NCBI GenBank assembly: GCA_963575745.1
Contig: CAUYUJ010019282.1
Coordinates: 628,712 to 692,711, forward strand
Source: Prorocentrum cordatum
Lineage: Eukaryota; Sar; Dinophyceae; Prorocentrales; Prorocentraceae
Direction of reading: 5' to 3'
Length of the DNA: 64,000 nt
The position numbers and the translations under genes were made by a program. Below the pieces are notes generated by a model, which was not told where the DNA came from, ran no database searches, and was given only the letters and a program-made list of their open reading frames with translations. Shown in pieces: positions 11,776 through 21,812 of this stretch (position 1 is the stretch's first letter; every line of letters begins with the position of its first letter).

Positions 11776-12254
11776 GCGGGGTCGCCGCCAGTCGACACGA
11801 CACAAACCTAATGCAAGGAAAAATTGGGTACGATGCCCAATAACCAATCTTGTCCAAAACCGACAGCGGCCGCTGTTGGGCAGGCCGCCATCTGTCTCAA
11901 ATGGGCACGATGTCGCGGCGACGCCGACAGCGAGTCCTGTTCAAACTGAACAAGAAATGCTGAAGTCTTCGTGCCCACTTTTTTCCGTACCCATGCCCAG
12001 CGTCCCGAAGAATCCACGGACGTTTAAAGTTTAGACTTCTGGCTCGCCCCCCGGATCCCTGGCGGCTCGGAAAACCGGGCACGAAGTCTGTAAGCCGCGC
12101 TCGGCGTCTGGAAGCCGTTCCTGGGCCCTGGGACCATGAAAAAACGACCTGGGGCGAAGAAAACAGCCCGGCAGCCAGCGGCGAGAAATCAACAATACGC
12201 TTGGACAGACGCCCCGGAGCAGAAAGCTCCGTCGCGTGCCTCTGAAAAGGAGGC

Positions 12255-12377
12255 GGTTCAAAGACGGGGTCGTGAGGGATGGTGTCCTAAGGACGACGTG
12301 CCTCGAGCAACGTAAATCCACCCTTTGGTCCCTTGCTACCCTTAGGCCCCCATCCCTCAGAACCCCATCTTTGAACC
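12255..12377. repeat. Foldback (hairpin) sequence, possible MITE
   Basis: Left arm 12255-12292 begins GGTTCAAAGACGGGG. The reverse complement of the right arm (12341-12377) begins GGTTCAAAGATGGGG and continues TCTGAGGGATGG, giving about 31 matches over 37 positions by eye. The loop is 48 bp. No convincing target-site duplication abuts it. Confidence 0.6.
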
Positions 12378-13135
12378 ACCGAATGAGGTGCGCTGTCCAT
12401 GTCGACGAGGTCAAACAGCTCGGAGCACATGGTCTGGCGGCGGGAGGAGCGAGGACTCGGCGAGCTGCCAAAAACGTCGCAGGAACAAATGAGTCCCCCC
12501 TCCGCAGGGCCCTGCAGCCCCTGCCCCTCCTTCCCCGGCATCCCTCTTTTCGCTACGCTCCCAAACCCCCGAATAGGGGGGCGGATGAGTGTCCTTCTCA
12601 TTCATCCCCCGTTTCTCCTTTTGCCTCGCCTCTGTGTCTCTTGATTTTTCCCTCCCTCCCTCCCTCTCTCCCTCGTCCCCCTGCTCCACTCCAGCGCGTT
12701 CCCTTCCCCCTCGTCCCTTCTCCTCCATCCGCCCATGACCATTCGCCCTACACTTCCTCCCCAAGCAGGGAGGAGAGACGAGATCGAAGGAGAGAGATGG
12801 AAACGGAGGTGAAGTACGTAGAAGCAGGACGAGGAGAGAGGAGGAAGAGGTGGAGAAAAGGAGCGAGGACGGGGGGAGGAGGGAGAAGGAAAAGGGAAGA
12901 AGGGAGCAGGACAGCGCACAGCGCATGCTGCCCTTTCGTGCCCAATGCAGCTCCGCACACGCCTTCATCGGAGTGCTGACATTGCCGACCCCTGTGCAGA
13001 CAGACGCGTCCTCGTCCGAGCGCACGCCCAAAGCAATGCCGCACTGCGCGTTTGACAGGCCGTGTGCTGTTCGGAAGGTCAGACCCCTCCAAGCGTTCCC
13101 CCCTGAACTGCCGGCGCTGTGTAGAACTTTTCAAG
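12378..13135. other. Stretch with no supported gene
   Basis: Pyrimidine-rich then purine-rich low-complexity sequence (CCCTCC at 12650-12720, GAGGAGAGA at 12765-12910). Open frames are Ser/Pro or Arg/Glu artefacts. Confidence 0.5.
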
Positions 13136-13420
13136 CCGCAGTTGTTCCTCCTACTCCCACATCTGTTCCTCCTCCGCCTGCTCCTCTTCCTTGCCCTCCT
13201 CCTCCTCCTCCTCCTCCTCCTCTTCTTCGCTGCTCGCTCCTGGTTCCCCGCACCCCTTTCCTGGCTCCTCGTTCCTCGCTCCTCCTCCTCCTCCTTCTCC
13301 TCCTCCTCTTCCTCCTGCTTGCCCTCCGCCTTCTCCTCCTCGTCCTGCTCCTCCACTGTCACTCAGCCCCTTCATCCTCCTTCTCCTCCTCCTCCTCCTC
13401 CTCATCCTCCTCCTCCTCCG

Positions 13421-13498
<78 letters not shown>

Positions 13499-13507
13499 CA
13501 CCACCAC

Positions 13508-13539
<32 letters not shown>

Positions 13540-13820
13540 CCATCATGGCCAGCATCATCATCACCACCACCACCATCATCATCATCATCAGCAGCAGCAG
13601 CATCAGCATTATCATCATCATGAACAGCAACATCAACGGCATCAGCATCAACATCAGCATCATGATCATCATCATCATCATCCGCTTCATCATCATCAGC
13701 AGCAGCATCAACATCGGCATCAGCACCACCATCATAACCAACAACAACAGCATTATCTTCAACACTATCATCAACATCATCAGCATCATCATCACCACCA
13801 TCATCATCATATCCTGCTAC
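13136..13820 (+). repeat. (CTC)n followed by (CAT)n microsatellites
   Basis: 13140-13420 is (CTC)n-rich; 13421-13818 is mostly (CAT)n with CAC and CAG interruptions. His, Met, Ile and Asp runs in the various frames are artefacts. 13821-14319 has no supported gene. Confidence 0.9.
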
Positions 13821-14319
13821 ACCCCAGGCCACCCTAACCATTTCTGTGTGGCGGGCGTCCCGGGCGATTCCACCGAAGGCGCAGCAGCGAGCGAACGAGA
13901 CACACAGCAGAGAGAGAAGAGGAGGAGGAGGACCCAACGCACCCACACAGAGAACATGAACTAGAGTACTTATCAGACACAGGACAGGCAAGGGAAACCA
14001 AACGCTTGAAACCTTGGAATCCTGTTTGCCTTGTAATCCCACAAGCCCTTTGGGCGTGAGTGGTTTAGAGAGCCCGCTCTGTTCTCAACCCCCTTTCTTC
14101 CCCTTCGGGGAGGGGTTTACCCCTCCCCCTACCCCCTCCCCCTGGGCCTGGAGAGGGCGCCCCGCGGGTGGTTGGAGGGGTCTTTTTCGACTCCTGGGAG
14201 GGCTAAAATTCGACACCCCTCACGAGGATTCTGGCCCCGACGGGGGGAGGCAGAAAAATGCTCGCCTCATCTGTGATCGATCGCCCGACAGATCGCCCCA
14301 GTATTCATCCCATACCCCT

Positions 14320-14540
14320 CCCCGAGAGCCCCACGAGGCCCCAAGAGGCCTCCAAGAGGCCCCCAAGATGCCCCCAAGAGGCCCCCAAGAGGCCCCAAGA
14401 GGCTCCCCCGAGGCACCCACGACGCTCCTGGAAGCCCCTGGAGCCGCCCAGAGGCCCCCAAGACGCCCCAAACGGCCTCCAAGAGGCTCCCAAGAGGCCC
14501 GAAGAGGCTCTCCCAAAACACCCAAGACGCTCCTAGAGGA
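14320..14540 (+). repeat. CCCAAGAGGCCCC minisatellite
   Basis: Units of 12-24 bp around CCCCAAGAGGCC. Same motif family as 2888-3180, on the opposite strand. Confidence 0.75.
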
Positions 14541-14544
14541 GCCC

Positions 14545-14975
14545 GAACGACTTGCACCAGGACGAAGGGCCCGAACGCCTCACGCCACGAGGAGCCCGAA
14601 CGACTCACACCAGGACGAGGGGCCCGAACGACTCACACCACGAAGAGCCCGAACGACTCACACCAGGAAGGAGGGGCCCGAACGACTCACACCAGGACGA
14701 GGCGCCCGAACGACTCACACCACGAGGAGCCCGAACGACTCACACCACGACGAGGAGCCCGAACGAGTCACACCAGGAGGAGGGGCCCGAACGACTCACA
14801 CCAGGATGAGGGGCCCGAACAACTCACACCACGAGAAGCCCGAACGACTCACACCAGGACGAAGAGCCCGAACGACTCACACCACGAAGAGCCCGAACGA
14901 CTCACACCAGGAAGAAGGGCCCGAACGACTCACACCAGGACGAGAAACCCCAAACGACTCAAACCACGAGGAGCG
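14545..14975 (+). repeat. CCCGAACGACTCACACCA minisatellite, ~30-36 bp unit
   Basis: About 13 copies of GCCCGAACGACTCACACCA(G/C)GA followed by a variable 6-12 bp spacer (CGAGGAG, CGAAGA or GGAGGGG). The frame reads as a Thr/His/Arg/Pro repeat. 14976-15619 has no supported gene. Confidence 0.85.
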
Positions 14976-15622
14976 TTTTCTCTCCCTCCTCCTCCGCCTC
15001 GTCCTTCACCCGCTCCCACCACAAGGAGGACGTGCAAGGAGGCGGGAGGAAGGAGGAACAGGGGAGATATGCGGGGGCAGGCGGAAACACGCCTGAAAAA
15101 CACGACTGTCGGCATGCTTCGCAAGAGTTGCTGTTTTGAGATGGGCTGGTGGGGATACGCGAAGCGTGAAGAATTAATTTGGAAAGGTAGTTACAAAACT
15201 TGACTGGACAAGGTCCGGCCAGGCGGGTCCACAAGATCCCAGAAACAGGGTCAAGGCCAGAGAGGACAATGTGGGGCTTACCAGAAAAAAGAACAGAGGC
15301 CCTTTCTACAACTGCACCGCGGCCTCACGAGAACGCCAGGGCGGTGACGGACCCAGCAGGCCACACGCGTGAACTTCTTCCAGCGGGCCCCAGAAGAGCA
15401 CGTGTCGACGTCGAACGACACGGCGCCGCTGGCCCCCAGCAGGGCCGTCATCCCAGGTGTACTCCAGACCCGTGAGCCTCCTGGGCTCTCGAGGTCGACG
15501 GGAGTCCCGAGAGCGCGACACAGCGAGATCAGGCCCAGGGCGAATCGGAGCTGTAAGTTCCCGAGGTCGACGGCCGCCTGCGGCCTGGCTGCAAGGTTGG
15601 GCAGCCCCCAGACATGGTTCTT

Positions 15623-15880
15623 TCATCGGATAATGCACCAAGAGGAGCCGGACGGCCCGAGCCTGGCCTGGCTCCAGGATGAACACTGCAGACCGATCCA
15701 GACGGCCAAGGCGACCCCGCCTCGCACACACCTTCGCGCGGTCTGGCGAACAACATGATTGTTGAGATCAAACCACAGCTTCGACGCGAAATCCATCGGC
15801 AGCGCGGCGAGCCCGCGGCGACGCAGCGCTGCTGACAGGCGGCCAGAGCCGGCGAACAACTCCAGGACAGCAGTCCGAGG
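15623..15880 (-). pseudogene. SAM-dependent methyltransferase-like module
   Basis: The minus strand reads VLELFAGSGRLSAALRRRG, matching methyltransferase motif I (ELFAGxGxLS). About 45 residues later comes AVWIGLQCSSWSQAR, placed like the Pro-Cys catalytic motif of C5-cytosine methyltransferases but with Gln instead of Pro before Cys. The fragment ends at a stop about 75 residues after motif I, so the target-recognition half is missing. Retroelement-encoded cytosine methyltransferases have been reported in dinoflagellates, which fits. Whether this one is C5-type or another Rossmann methyltransferase cannot be decided from the fragment. Confidence 0.5.
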
Positions 15881-15999
15881 GGGGGGCCCTTGTGACGTCT
15901 GAAGCTTTCGCGAAGCTCGCGGAGGAGGCGACGACGGATCGATTTCGTCGAAGGGCCCCCCCCCCCTCGCATGGACCAGCGAGCTCTACCGCCCGCGCA

Positions 16000-16720
16000 A
16001 GGTCAGGCAGAGCTCGGGCAGCGGCGCAGCCAGCTGGAAGGGCAGCGGCATCGCGGCGTCCATCAGCTGGCCGAAGGAGAGCACGCGCTGGAAGACGCGC
16101 CGCAGCCTGGTGATGATGCGAGCGCGCATGGCGCGCTGCCTAAAGTTCTTGTCTGAGGCCCAGCCGCCGCGCAGCTGGGCGTCGAGGGCGGCTTGACCCT
16201 TCATCGCGCTTATGCCGAGCGAGCATGGATGGAGAGACCAGATCCGCGACGTCTCCGACGGCGCTCGGCGTCTCGGGCCGAGGGGCGCGGGCACCAGGAA
16301 GACAAGGGGGTCGATCACCGCGGTGAAGTCCCGGAGGCCCATATTCCCTGGTCGCCCCAGCTCGCCTGGATACAGCAGCAGCGCGGCGAGCCCCGCGCCC
16401 TCGGCGTCCGCCACGACGGGGGGGGGGGGGGGGCGACCTGCACGGTCGTCAGCCGGTCGCACTCCGACGGCCAGAGGCAGCACGCGACGCTCTGGATCAC
16501 GGCGAAGGCCTGCTCGATCTGGCCGCGGCGCAGCACCGCGCTGGCCGGCGGCGCCGCCAACAGCCACGGCAGCGGCATGCGCACCCCGCGGGGGGCCCCC
16601 CCCCCCCCCCCAGCCCGCCAAACTGCGGGGGGCGCGGCCGAGCGTCGGGTCGCCCCAGCGGCGGAGCCGCGGCAGGAAGAACCTCGGGACAGCCGGTAGA
16701 CGCGAAGCATCGCCGCCGCC
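16000..16720 (-). pseudogene. Candidate tyrosine recombinase of the DIRS-like element
   Basis: A minus frame from 16710 reads PLPWLLAAPPASAVLRRGQ, then SVACCLWPSECDRL and a Pro run. As I recall dinoflagellate YR proteins, the first catalytic Arg lies in L-R-P-S-E followed shortly by a proline-rich turn. Here that position is Trp (TGG at 16473-16471), one C-to-T change from CGG, so the copy would be inactive. Three frames contribute to readable segments. The remaining H-R-Y residues cannot be assigned. Its position downstream of RNase H supports the call. Confidence 0.4.
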
Positions 16721-16999
16721 GGCGTCGTTGAGGTTGAGGTAGTCGAACTAGATGACGCCCCGTTGGGCCCAGCGACTCCAGCCCAGGTGGGGCTGCGAGC
16801 GCCGCCCGACGAAGGCGCCCGCCATCCTCTGGCAGCCCGTCAGCGCGGCCACGCTGGCAGGCCGCGGCCCGAGGTAGGCGACCCCCATCAGGGGCGTCCC
16901 CTTCGAGGCCTCGCGCCGGCATTCGGCTGCCGCCAGCGGGGCAGCAGCCGCCGGGGCCCCAGCGCCAGCAGCCAGGAGGGCGGGCTGGAGCAGAGGGGC

Positions 17000-17868
17000 C
17001 AGCCCCGTCAAAAACGGCGGCCGGGCTGATCGGCCCCGCATCCCCGCAAGGGGTCTCGACGATCACGGAGACGGTCACCAGGAGCCATGGCCATCTCGGC
17101 GTCGACGCCCTCGATGTAGCTGAGGCCGCGCAAGGGCCCGTCGGCGGGGTTGAGTTTGCCGGGGGCCCACCTCGCAATAACGCGCAGTCTGCAGGCCAAG
17201 GATTAGGCGCACATCCCCCGCAGGACGCCGCGCTGCTGGGGCGAGGGCCCGCGGCCCTTGCCGATGGCGAGGACGAGTGGCACATTGTCGACCAGGCACG
17301 CGATCCCCTGACCGAAAGCGTCCGCGGCCCTGAGCTGGCGGCGCAGCGCGGGCGCGACGGCGAGCCCTCAGCGCAGTAGATGTCGAAGGGGCCCCTCCAC
17401 GGGAATGCGCGGGCGATGGCCCAGCCGCCCTCGGTAAGCAGGTTCGGGTCGACTTCGCCGAAGGTCTCGCCCCACTTCTTGGCCTCGGCCGTCGGCAGGC
17501 AGCCAGGGTCACGGAGTACTGCACCAAGAGAGCCGGAGCCCAGCGCGCGGTCACGGGCACGCGCCGACTCCTCGAAAAGGCATCGCCATCTCTCGGCGGC
17601 GCGGCCAATCTCGGCCACGGCCTCGCGATCGCAGCGCCGGCGGCAGACCCCGCATCCCCGGCCTAAGGCGTCGCTGGCAGCGACCTCGCTGCGCCAGTCC
17701 GCGCCCGCGAAGACGACGAAGAGCGGCAGTAGAGAGCGGACGTGCCAGAGCTCGCGGCGCACCGAGGGCCTGAGCGGCATTGCCTCGTCCTTCGCCGCCA
17801 GGATGAAGGCGTGGACAGAGTCGAAGATGGCCAGCGAGCATCAGATGCAGTGGCCGATGACAAGCTCC
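17000..17868 (-). pseudogene. RNase H domain of the DIRS-like element
   Basis: Minus-strand segments in order are: VIGHC then CSLAIFDSVHAFI (the RT-RH connection); VVFAGADWRSEVAASDALG with the first catalytic Asp; an Asp in ACLVDNVPLVLAIGKGRG; and RWAPGKLNPADGPLRG, the PG-x-x-N-x-AD signature ending RNase H in DIRS and LTR elements. The pieces lie in different frames, and there is an in-frame TGA in GHCI-stop-CSL. Role if intact: degradation of the RNA template during reverse transcription. Confidence 0.55.
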
Positions 17869-17873
17869 AGAAT

Positions 17874-18052
17874 TGACTACCTACCAGACCACCCCAACCC
17901 AACCCGAAGACCCGAATTTGACCCGAATTTCGGGTTGGGGGGGGTACGGGTTCCATGTGTTTTTTCAATGTTCCCCGACCCCCCCCCCCCACTGGAAATC
18001 GAGGATAAATTTTGGCCTTCGGGTTGGGTTGGGGTGGTTTGGTGGGTGGTGA
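17874..18052. mobile_element. 179-bp TIR element (MITE-like) with AGAAT target duplication
   Basis: Left end TGACTACCTACCAGACCACC; the right end in reverse complement is TCACCACCCACCAAACCACC. Both continue into CCAACCCAACCCGAAG, so the terminal inverted repeats are about 36 bp with few mismatches. AGAAT flanks it at 17869-17873 and 18053-18057. Collapsing the duplication restores the minus-strand protein reading RRPKVRGPI-LELVIGHC across the junction. There is no coding capacity. It is too short to be autonomous. Confidence 0.75.
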
Positions 18053-18057
18053 AGAAT

Positions 18058-18990
18058 GGGCCCGCGTACCTTCGGGCGTCGGAGGAGCCCTTCAATGGCG
18101 CAGCGAAGGCGCCAGGCTCGCCGTGCAGACACCCGCGCGGAGCGGCGGTGCCCATCGAACACGAGGCCCACGAAGCTGGTAGACCTGGAAGCCCCCACAT
18201 GCTCGTGGACGACAAAGCCGAGGGAGGTGGGCCCCGCTCGACCTCGCGGCCCACGGCCTTAACCTTGGCGCGCCGCGGGCCCGCGACGAGGTAGTTGTCC
18301 ACGTACGCGGCGCCAGCGGCTGGCAGCGTGGGCGCGAGCGCCACGCCGCGGCAGCGGTCGCGGACCTGCTGCGCGGGGCCGACGCGGGCCCGGGAGAGCG
18401 CGGCCTCGGAGACGCACTGGCAGAGGCGCAGGGCCCAGGACCAGCCCATCGGCAGGATCGCGAGCTCGGGGAGCAACCAGACGGACTCGCGCATCGCGAT
18501 ACCGCCCAACTCAGTAACACCAGCGAGCCCGGCGCGCACCGGCGGCAGCGAGAAGTACTCGCACAGGTCATCGGGCACCTGCAAGGCGAAAAACGCGTTG
18601 GACATATCCCCGCTGCTGAACCACGCGTCGCCGCTGCCCTGCGCCCACACGCGAGCGAAAGCGCTACCGGTGGGAAGCTCGGCGCAGGGCGGCGGCTTGA
18701 ATCGCGCGCTGCAGACCCGGGCGGCGAGGGTGAGCCGCTGCGCGCCCGACTTCTTAGCGACCACGAAGACGCCGAGGAGCCCGCGGCGGCTGGGGGCAAG
18801 GGAGAGGCGCAGCATGCCCCTGCCAAGGAGCTCGCTGATGAACTCCACGCAGGTGGCAGGGCGTCGTAGTTTAGGATCAATGTAGGGTTGAGTGAGTCCG
18901 AGATCTCGTCGAAGGGCCGCTGCTTCCTCGGGCGGGCGCCGCACGCGGGCCTTCCAATCCTGCGGCCACCAACGGTCAGCCTCCAGAAGT
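18058..18990 (-). pseudogene. Reverse transcriptase of the DIRS-like element
   Basis: The minus frame from 19373 carries an N-terminal RT region (LRRDLGLTQPYIDPKLRR), a fingers segment (GVFVVAKKSGAQRLTLAAR), motif A with catalytic Asp (SGDMSNAFFALQVPDDL, Asp codon at 18608), a motif B-like LPMGWSWALRLCQ, and motif C YVDN (18305-18294), a variant of YxDD. A frame change follows motif C; a second frame then supplies GLVFDGHRR and RRPKVRG before the MITE insertion. The spacing of A, B and C fits a complete palm. YVDN lacks the second Asp, a variant I believe is common in this dinoflagellate family but cannot verify here. Confidence 0.6.
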
Positions 18991-19699
18991 GCGCCACGAA
19001 GCGCCACTGGCGCAGAGCCGCCAGAAGACCAGGACACGAGGTCCTTGCTGTAGGAGGCCACGTTGCCGCGCCCCGCAGAGTAGAGCGGGCAACTGGAGCA
19101 AATGTCGGAGAGCGAGCTCGAGCGAGAGATGCCAGAGCGGGCCGCCGAACCTGACGCACTGCGCTGCGATGTAGTCGAGCGACCGCTGCTGCAAAACAGT
19201 GGGGCGCCTCCAAATCGGCGGCGCCCCGCCCCCGCCGAGCCAATTGAGCGCCCGATACCGTCGCTGGCCCAGTCGACCCGAGCCAGGGCACCGGCGCGAT
19301 CTTCAGCATCGCGGGAGGCGCCACGAGGAAGAAGTGGAAGAAGGAGGACGCTTCGTTGACGACTGACGGCCACGGCGCGGGGACCACGATGTCAGGAGCG
19401 AGGGGCCAGCAGGAAGCCCTCCAGGATGGCCGAGGCCCTGGCGGCCGCCGCAAGCACGACGAAGAGCGCAGGCAAAGACTTGCCAGCATTGCCCGCGCGG
19501 CAGCCCTGTCCACCGCCTCAGCCACCAGCGGGCGGGTGGGGCAGCTGCCGCTCGCCACGCGCCCTGTGGCGCCCCCTCGCGATGGCTGAGTCGGCGGCAG
19601 GCTGCATGGGAATCCACTCGGACAGGGCAAGCCACGCCATGAGCCCACGGGCGAAGTGAATTCCCGTGAAGAAGAACTGCTCGTGGACCCCGCTGCCGG

Positions 19700-20884
19700 G
19701 GAGTCGCGAGCACACCAGCTAGTCCGTGTTCCTTGTGTCGCAGAGCTGGGGCTGTCGGGCGATGAGCTCCATCGCGGCAGCGTCCGACCCATCAATCTGA
19801 TCTTACGGCAGGGCGACCTGCACGACCCGCGAGAACTCGATGCCCCGAGGCGATGGGGTCGTCCGGTGGCACAGTCGACCCGAAAGCGGCCTTCCAGGCC
19901 AGGTGATGTCCCCTCGGCGAGCCTCCGTTCCCCACCTGGTGCGTCGGGACCCAGTGGTACGTGGCGGGGCCATGCCCGCCCCGAAAGGGAAGGCTCGTCG
20001 GCCGCGCAAGCTGGAGCCAGTCCCTGACATCCAAATGACGTAGCCCCAGCACGTAGCACGCGGTCGCGAGGGCCCGAAGGTCTCCAAGCCTGGCGGCGGC
20101 CCTGCCGTCGACCGCAGGGGGTGCGGCAGCGACAGCACCGTCGCCTCCGACGGCAGACGGGGCAGCAACCAGCGCGGCGGGCCCCGCGCGCCCTCCGCCC
20201 GCGGCGGGAGAGCTCGCCGCACCAGCAGCGGCTGCCGGGGCGGGGGCGGGGGCGGCAGCAGCGGCGCTGCCAGCGGCAGCAGGCGCATACGCGGCGATGC
20301 CACCTCCCATGGGAGCACCGCCTGCAGCCGCGGCGCGGGCAGGAAGGGCACGATGGCCTCCAGCACCACCAGGAGCAGGAGCGGCCGCAGCAGAGCCCGC
20401 ACCATTGTCGCGCACCGGCTCGGCCATCTTCGCGGCTCCGCGGGCGCAGGCCCGCGCCAGCTGGGCGACCGTCGACATCGCGGCGAAGTCAGCGTGCCGC
20501 AGTCCAGCTGGAGCGACGGCGCCCAACGGCGCAGCGGCGGGGCCCCCCTCCTTCCACCAGTTGCGGGTGCCGGCGCCCCCCGCATCGCACTCCTCGGCTT
20601 ACACGTCAAAGTCGGGCGCGAGGACAGCGCAGTGCTCCTGTCCGCGAAACGAGAACGCAACCACGACGCGCTTGTGAGCCAGGCGGGGCCCAGCGGCAGC
20701 CGGCAGGCCGCACCGCGCGGCCACCCCCGCCAAGGACGGCCGAGGCTCGCGGCCCGTCTCGCCCGAGGGGCAGGACGGGCAAGGCGAGGGGCAGACGCAC
20801 GCTGCCTCCCTCGCGCCGAGGGCGGTGGCCAGGCAATCAACCAGCGGCACCAGGAGCTCGGCGGCGTCACCCAGCGCCGGGAGC
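19700..20884 (-). pseudogene. N-terminal protein of the DIRS-like element, downstream piece
   Basis: The frame entering from the copia insertion reads PALGDAAELLVPLVDCLATALG and continues to a TAA-type break near 20599. A second frame gives an Ala/Pro-rich stretch (20526 to about 20100), then LATACYVLGLRHLDVRDWLQ. Further down, HEQFFFTGIHFARGLMAWL is readable near 19650. No domain is recognised; position suggests a Gag-like product. Several stops and shifts show decay. Confidence 0.4.
20880..20884 (+). repeat. Target-site duplication GGAGC (left)
   Basis: GGAGC immediately outside the left LTR equals the GGAGC immediately outside the right LTR. Five bases is the usual copia duplication length. 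Confidence 0.9.
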
Positions 20885-21081
20885 TGTGAATGGGGTTGAA
20901 GTACAAGGGCACAGAACCCCTGATCCGCTGGTAGAGGGAAGGAGGGATAGATGGATGTCTCCCCCTCCTGCACGATCAAAGGTCTGATCGATCTGCCCCA
21001 ATACCTGAGCCCAAACGGCCAGGCGCAGGAGAGGTGAGGATAAAGAGTATATATGAGGGTATCACACGGGTTCTTTTCACA
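20885..21081 (-). repeat. 3' LTR of the copia element
   Basis: 197 bp, TGTGAATGGGGTTG to TTCTTTTCACA on the plus strand. Differs from the other LTR at about eight positions, mostly C/T transitions. A TATA-like GAGTATATATGAGG lies about 50 bp inside one end. Confidence 0.9.
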
Positions 21082-21110
21082 CACCCCGTCCCGAATCCCG
21101 CCCGTGAGGG
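21082..21110 (-). promoter_or_regulatory. Polypurine tract candidate
   Basis: On the minus strand the bases just before the 3' LTR are GGGCGGGATTCGGGACGGGG, purine-rich and correctly placed to prime plus-strand DNA synthesis. Confidence 0.5.
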
Positions 21111-21812
21111 TAGGACTCGGGAACAGAGGAGAAGAATATGTCACCCTTTTACTCCTTTAATCCTCAAGTCTGTCAGGCAGCTGAGCGCAAAGTCTGTATA
21201 GCTTCAGCTGCAAAGTAAGGTAAGAAGAAACACCCAGGGTCCCGATTTCTTCGCCAAACACGCTTTGGTGCCCCCTCGGTGCGCCCCCCAAAACGCTTCG
21301 GCACTCAAAGGCGGAGAAGAATGGGACACGGGTGGGCGGAGAAAGAGGATCTGAGCCAGTTAAAGCAACATCAAAAGCTGCCGCGCTTAAGCGGGGCAGA
21401 TGTTGCCACCAGCTCTCTGTCGAGAGCTGGGCATCATATCATTCCCAACGCAATGTAAGCAAGGTCTAAAGAGTAAGCGAAAAAAATGTATTCTAGGTTC
21501 GTGCTGATGAACACGGTCGTGTTTAGAAACACGGCTAAAATCAAAGCAAATGTCTGGCCAGACGCAAAGTCGCGTTGATAAGCACGAAAAGTTGCACACA
21601 AATATATATATATATATAAATTCTGTATTCGACGACTCCCGTTGGCGTTGCTCCTTAGGAGACTGCCCTGGGCATCGCAAGGATATGTGTATGTGTGTGG
21701 CCACTTGTCTTGGATAGTGAAGTGGCCTAAAATGCTGTAATAGCCACCGCTCGAGGCGAACTTGTATAATGATGAAGTTCAAGCCTTTGAGCGGTGGGCC
21801 CGGCGGCCGACT
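21111..21812 (-). other. Probable 3' untranslated region of the copia element
   Basis: Between the tandem TAGTAG stop (21818-21813) and the polypurine tract. AT-richer than its surroundings, with a (TA)n run at 21602-21618. A 131-codon minus frame at 21782-21387 exists but is not protein-like. Confidence 0.5.

Larger units (their letters stand above)
15620..20884 (-). mobile_element. DIRS-like retroelement, 3' part, decayed
   Basis: Read on the minus strand from 20884 the order is: poorly conserved N-terminal protein, reverse transcriptase (about 18990-18058), RNase H (17868-17100), candidate tyrosine recombinase (16720-16000) and methyltransferase motif (15880-15623). RT-RH followed by a tyrosine recombinase, with a methyltransferase nearby, is the DIRS-type order. 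Every domain is broken by frame changes. The upstream end continues at 38928 because a copia element inserted at 20884/20885. A 179-bp TIR element sits between RT and RNase H. The recombinase assignment is the weakest part. Confidence 0.6.

Noticed and set aside
13380-13837. Long poly-His, poly-Ile and poly-Met frames
   Set aside because: Translation of (CAT)n. The same applies to 39195-39695 and 44790-44970.
14545-14975. CRISPR-like array
   Set aside because: Units are 30-36 bp with degenerate spacers of only 6-12 bp that are themselves repetitive. There are no cas genes and the context is eukaryotic.
21387-21782. 131-codon frame after the TAGTAG stop
   Set aside because: Lies in AT-rich presumed 3' UTR, with no motif and implausible composition.
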